Source of the DNA: Pseudomonadota bacterium
GTDB taxonomy: Bacteria; Pseudomonadota; Gammaproteobacteria; Steroidobacterales; Steroidobacteraceae
Length of the DNA: 8,232 nt
Direction: 5' to 3'
NCBI GenBank assembly: GCA_023428645.1
Contig: JAEYXD010000130.1
Location: 1-8,232 of the forward strand
In this document: positions 7,161-8,232 of the stretch, in pieces
Numbering within the stretch: position 1 is the stretch's first letter
Layout of the letters: every line of letters starts with the position of its first letter
Translations under genes and position numbers: made by a program
The notes under the pieces: generated by a model
Told to the model about the DNA's origin: nothing
Databases searched by the model: none
What the model saw: the letters and a program-made list of their open reading frames with translations, nothing else

Positions 7161-7475
7161 CTGGGAGCACACGGAAGGGTCAGGGAGACAGATCCCGCCG
7201 GGTCCCACGGGAGGATGCAGGTCTTGCGAGGGATCGCGACGATTCGCCGGGGCACCTCAAGGACGAGGCACGACGATGCGGCCATGGAGGCCAACCTGTA
7301 GCCGCCCTTCACTGGAGGAGCGCCGATTGCAGCCCGGCGCTTCTCGTTACTCCCGCAGGAGGATGCAGGCCGCGCAGGGATGCGCGGGTCTTGCGCACAT
7401 CAGGGACGATGGGCACGAGACTCCCGCTCAAGGATGAGCGGGGCCTGCAGACCTTGGCGCGCGGCGTCCTGCCGC
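7161..7475 (+). ncRNA. Candidate CsrA/RsmA-sequestering small RNA (CsrB/RsmZ-like)
   Basis: About 16 GGA triplets fall within roughly 300 nt on this strand, and most lie in the loop of a small hairpin. Clear A-N-GGA loops are AGGGA (stem 7179-7189), AGGGAU (7224-7239), AAGGAC (7255-7268), AUGGA (7280-7292), AGGGAU (7370-7387, 6-bp stem), AGGGAC (7398-7411) and AAGGAU (7422-7443, 7 Watson-Crick pairs plus one U-G). Two weaker ones are ACUGGA (7307-7320) and a double AGGA (7355-7366). CsrA/RsmA is known to bind A-N-GGA in hairpin loops with preference for CARGGAUG, and CsrB, RsmY and RsmZ carry many such sites to titrate it. The set-up here matches that architecture. GCGGC/GCCGC (7461-7475) could close the 3' end but has no U-tract, so both ends are estimates. 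Overlapping plus-strand reading frames show no recognisable protein. CsrA itself is not in the window. Confidence 0.62.
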
Positions 7476-7615
7476 TTCGCTCAATTAACCCTCGATGAGT
7501 TGACGCTTGGGATCGGCAGGCTCGGGCGATCGATGGGCCTGCGCTGTGCGTTAGCGCAATTGGCCGCCCTGCCCCGCATGGCGCAGAGCCGAGACGCACT
7601 GATCCTGTGAAGCCT

Positions 7616-7650
7616 ATGCCGTGATGCCGTGATGCCGTGATGCCGTGATG
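7616..7650. repeat. Tandem array of the 8-bp unit ATGCCGTG
   Basis: Four perfect copies (7616-7647) are followed by a partial ATG. The array lies in non-coding DNA 11 bp before the long hairpin at 7661-7698. Perfect short arrays of this kind are prone to slippage, so copy number may vary between strains. Confidence 0.93.
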
Positions 7651-7660
7651 AGCATAAAGG

Positions 7661-7698
7661 TGAAGGCCGCGGTCACATCCTGTGTTCCGCGGCCTTCA
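7661..7698. terminator. Long perfect hairpin, candidate bidirectional terminator
   Basis: TGAAGGCCGCGG (7661-7672) and CCGCGGCCTTCA (7687-7698) are perfect 12-bp arms. The 14-nt middle can pair further (CACA-TCC-TGTG, 7674-7684). The U-tracts are poor: GTTTCTC follows on plus and CCTTTATG on minus. Its position between the convergent WecA-like gene and the plus-strand candidate sRNA supports a role in ending one or both transcripts, but processing or an IHF-independent structural role is also possible. Confidence 0.5.
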
Positions 7699-7866
7699 GT
7701 TTCTCAAGAGGTTTTCTCAATCCCTTGAGCCTGTGACGACAGCCAGGCCGCCGTCACCGCACTCGCATTCCGTTGCTCGTGCGGGAGGGATGATAGTGAT
7801 GTGGAGCGGCACACAAGCGACGTGTTTCTGCGGTGTTCGAACAGATATGCACCGCCGCATTGCAAA

Positions 7867-8232
7867 TTAACGCTGCTTCCAGATGGACCAGTACTTGCCG
7901 GTGATCGCCGCATCGTCTCTGGGTTCCTGACGACGTTTGATGACGAGCCCGCTGCCAAACACAACGTGGTAGACGGCACCCACCCCAAGCCAAAGCACGA
8001 ACAACCAACCATCCGCCAAGCCATTCAGGTAGCCGCCGACGCCGAAGGCGGCGAACACGGCGGATGCCAACAGCACCAACTGAGCAACTTTCCGCGAGGA
8101 ATATCCGAAGCGCTTCAACACGTGGTGCAAGTGCTCCGAGTCGCCGTGGAACGGAGACTGCCCCTGCGATACGCGGCGAATCATGCTGCTGAAGAGATCA
8201 TAGATGGGCAAAGCAAAGACCCAGAGGATCAC
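7867..8232 (-). CDS. WecA/MraY-family polyprenyl-phosphate sugar-1-phosphate transferase, C-terminal part
   Basis: Only the last 121 residues are in the window; the N-terminal part lies beyond position 8232, and the valine codon at the edge is probably internal. Family members move a sugar-1-phosphate, often GlcNAc-1-P, from a UDP-sugar to undecaprenyl phosphate in the inner membrane, starting O-antigen, capsule or other lipid-linked glycans. The marker is the cytoplasmic loop PFHGDSEHLHHVLKRFGYS (27-45), with D31 and H34-L-H-H37, the HLHH-type motif of the WecA branch. Around it are hydrophobic segments at about 1-10, 50-67 and 74-96, followed by a short charged tail. Position next to ugd and manCB fits a polysaccharide locus. 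The exact sugar cannot be told from this fragment, so no symbol is given. It lies about 1 kb upstream of ugd. Confidence 0.87.
   Translation of the reverse strand: MILWVFALPIYDLFSSMIRRVSQGQSPFHGDSEHLHHVLKRFGYSSRKVAQLVLLASAVFAAFGVGGYLNGLADGWLFVLWLGVGAVYHVVFGSGLVIKRRQEPRDDAAITGKYWSIWKQR

Larger units (their letters stand above)
7476..7866. other. Non-coding stretch between the candidate sRNA and the WecA-like gene
   Basis: I see no credible protein gene here. It contains two mutually exclusive inverted repeats, GCAGGC/GCCTGC (7516-7542) and TGCGC/GCGCA (7540-7558), an 8-bp tandem array, a long hairpin, and CTCAAG/CTTGAG (7703-7729). It is the convergent side of the gap, where both the plus-strand RNA and the minus-strand glycosyltransferase transcript should end. 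Confidence 0.5.

Noticed and set aside
6958..7437. Plus-strand frame of 159 codons across the sRNA region
   Set aside because: No Shine-Dalgarno before its ATG, no recognisable domain, and no similarity I can name. The GGA hairpins explain the stretch better. Conservation analysis could reopen it.
7201..7443. CRISPR or dispersed repeat array in the GGA region
   Set aside because: There is no constant repeat or spacer periodicity. Only the loop motif recurs while the stems differ, which fits RNA protein-binding sites instead.

Overview
The window looks like a high-GC proteobacterial chromosome segment. A gammaproteobacterium is favoured but not proven: the phosphomannomutase resembles E. coli CpsG in length and motifs, and the region holds a candidate CsrA/RsmA-titrating RNA, a class best known from Gammaproteobacteria. 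Every recognisable protein gene and the tRNA lie on the minus strand, so transcription runs from the right edge to the left edge.

In transcription order the layout is as follows. (1) 8232-7867 is the C-terminal part of a WecA/MraY-family polyprenyl-phosphate sugar-1-phosphate transferase. (2) 7866-6839 is a gap of about 1 kb with no recognisable protein gene. It holds a long GC-rich hairpin (7661-7698), a tandem array of an 8-bp unit (7616-7650) and, on the plus strand at about 7161-7475, a dense series of hairpins whose loops present A-N-GGA. (3) 6838-5498 is ugd, UDP-glucose 6-dehydrogenase, starting at GTG. (4) A 264-bp leader follows with several inverted repeats and a possible short upstream ORF. 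(5) 5233-3797 is manC and 3760-2390 is manB. (6) 2095-1646 is a single-domain CheY-like response regulator. (7) 1538-1464 is tRNA-Val(CAC), with a good sigma70 promoter. (8) 1388-1 is gltX, glutamyl-tRNA synthetase, cut by the window edge a few residues before its expected C-terminus.

The right two thirds form a polysaccharide-precursor region. Ugd makes UDP-glucuronate, ManB and ManC make GDP-mannose, and the WecA-like enzyme would start lipid-linked glycan assembly. This suggests a capsule, exopolysaccharide or O-antigen-type locus. The left third is housekeeping translation (tRNA-Val, gltX).

The most interesting element is the plus-strand hairpin series at about 7161-7475. At least seven small stem-loops expose A-N-GGA, and five of them have the hexaloop A-R-G-G-A-Y. 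In four of those five the loop is closed by a C-G pair, giving the CsrA-preferred CARGGAYG. This is the architecture of CsrB/RsmY/RsmZ sponge RNAs. If real, it is an apparently unannotated Csr/Rsm sRNA divergent from ugd and convergent with the WecA-like gene, which would place a global post-transcriptional regulator of surface polysaccharide inside a polysaccharide locus. The call rests on reading sequence and hand-folded hairpins only; its 5' and 3' ends are not established.
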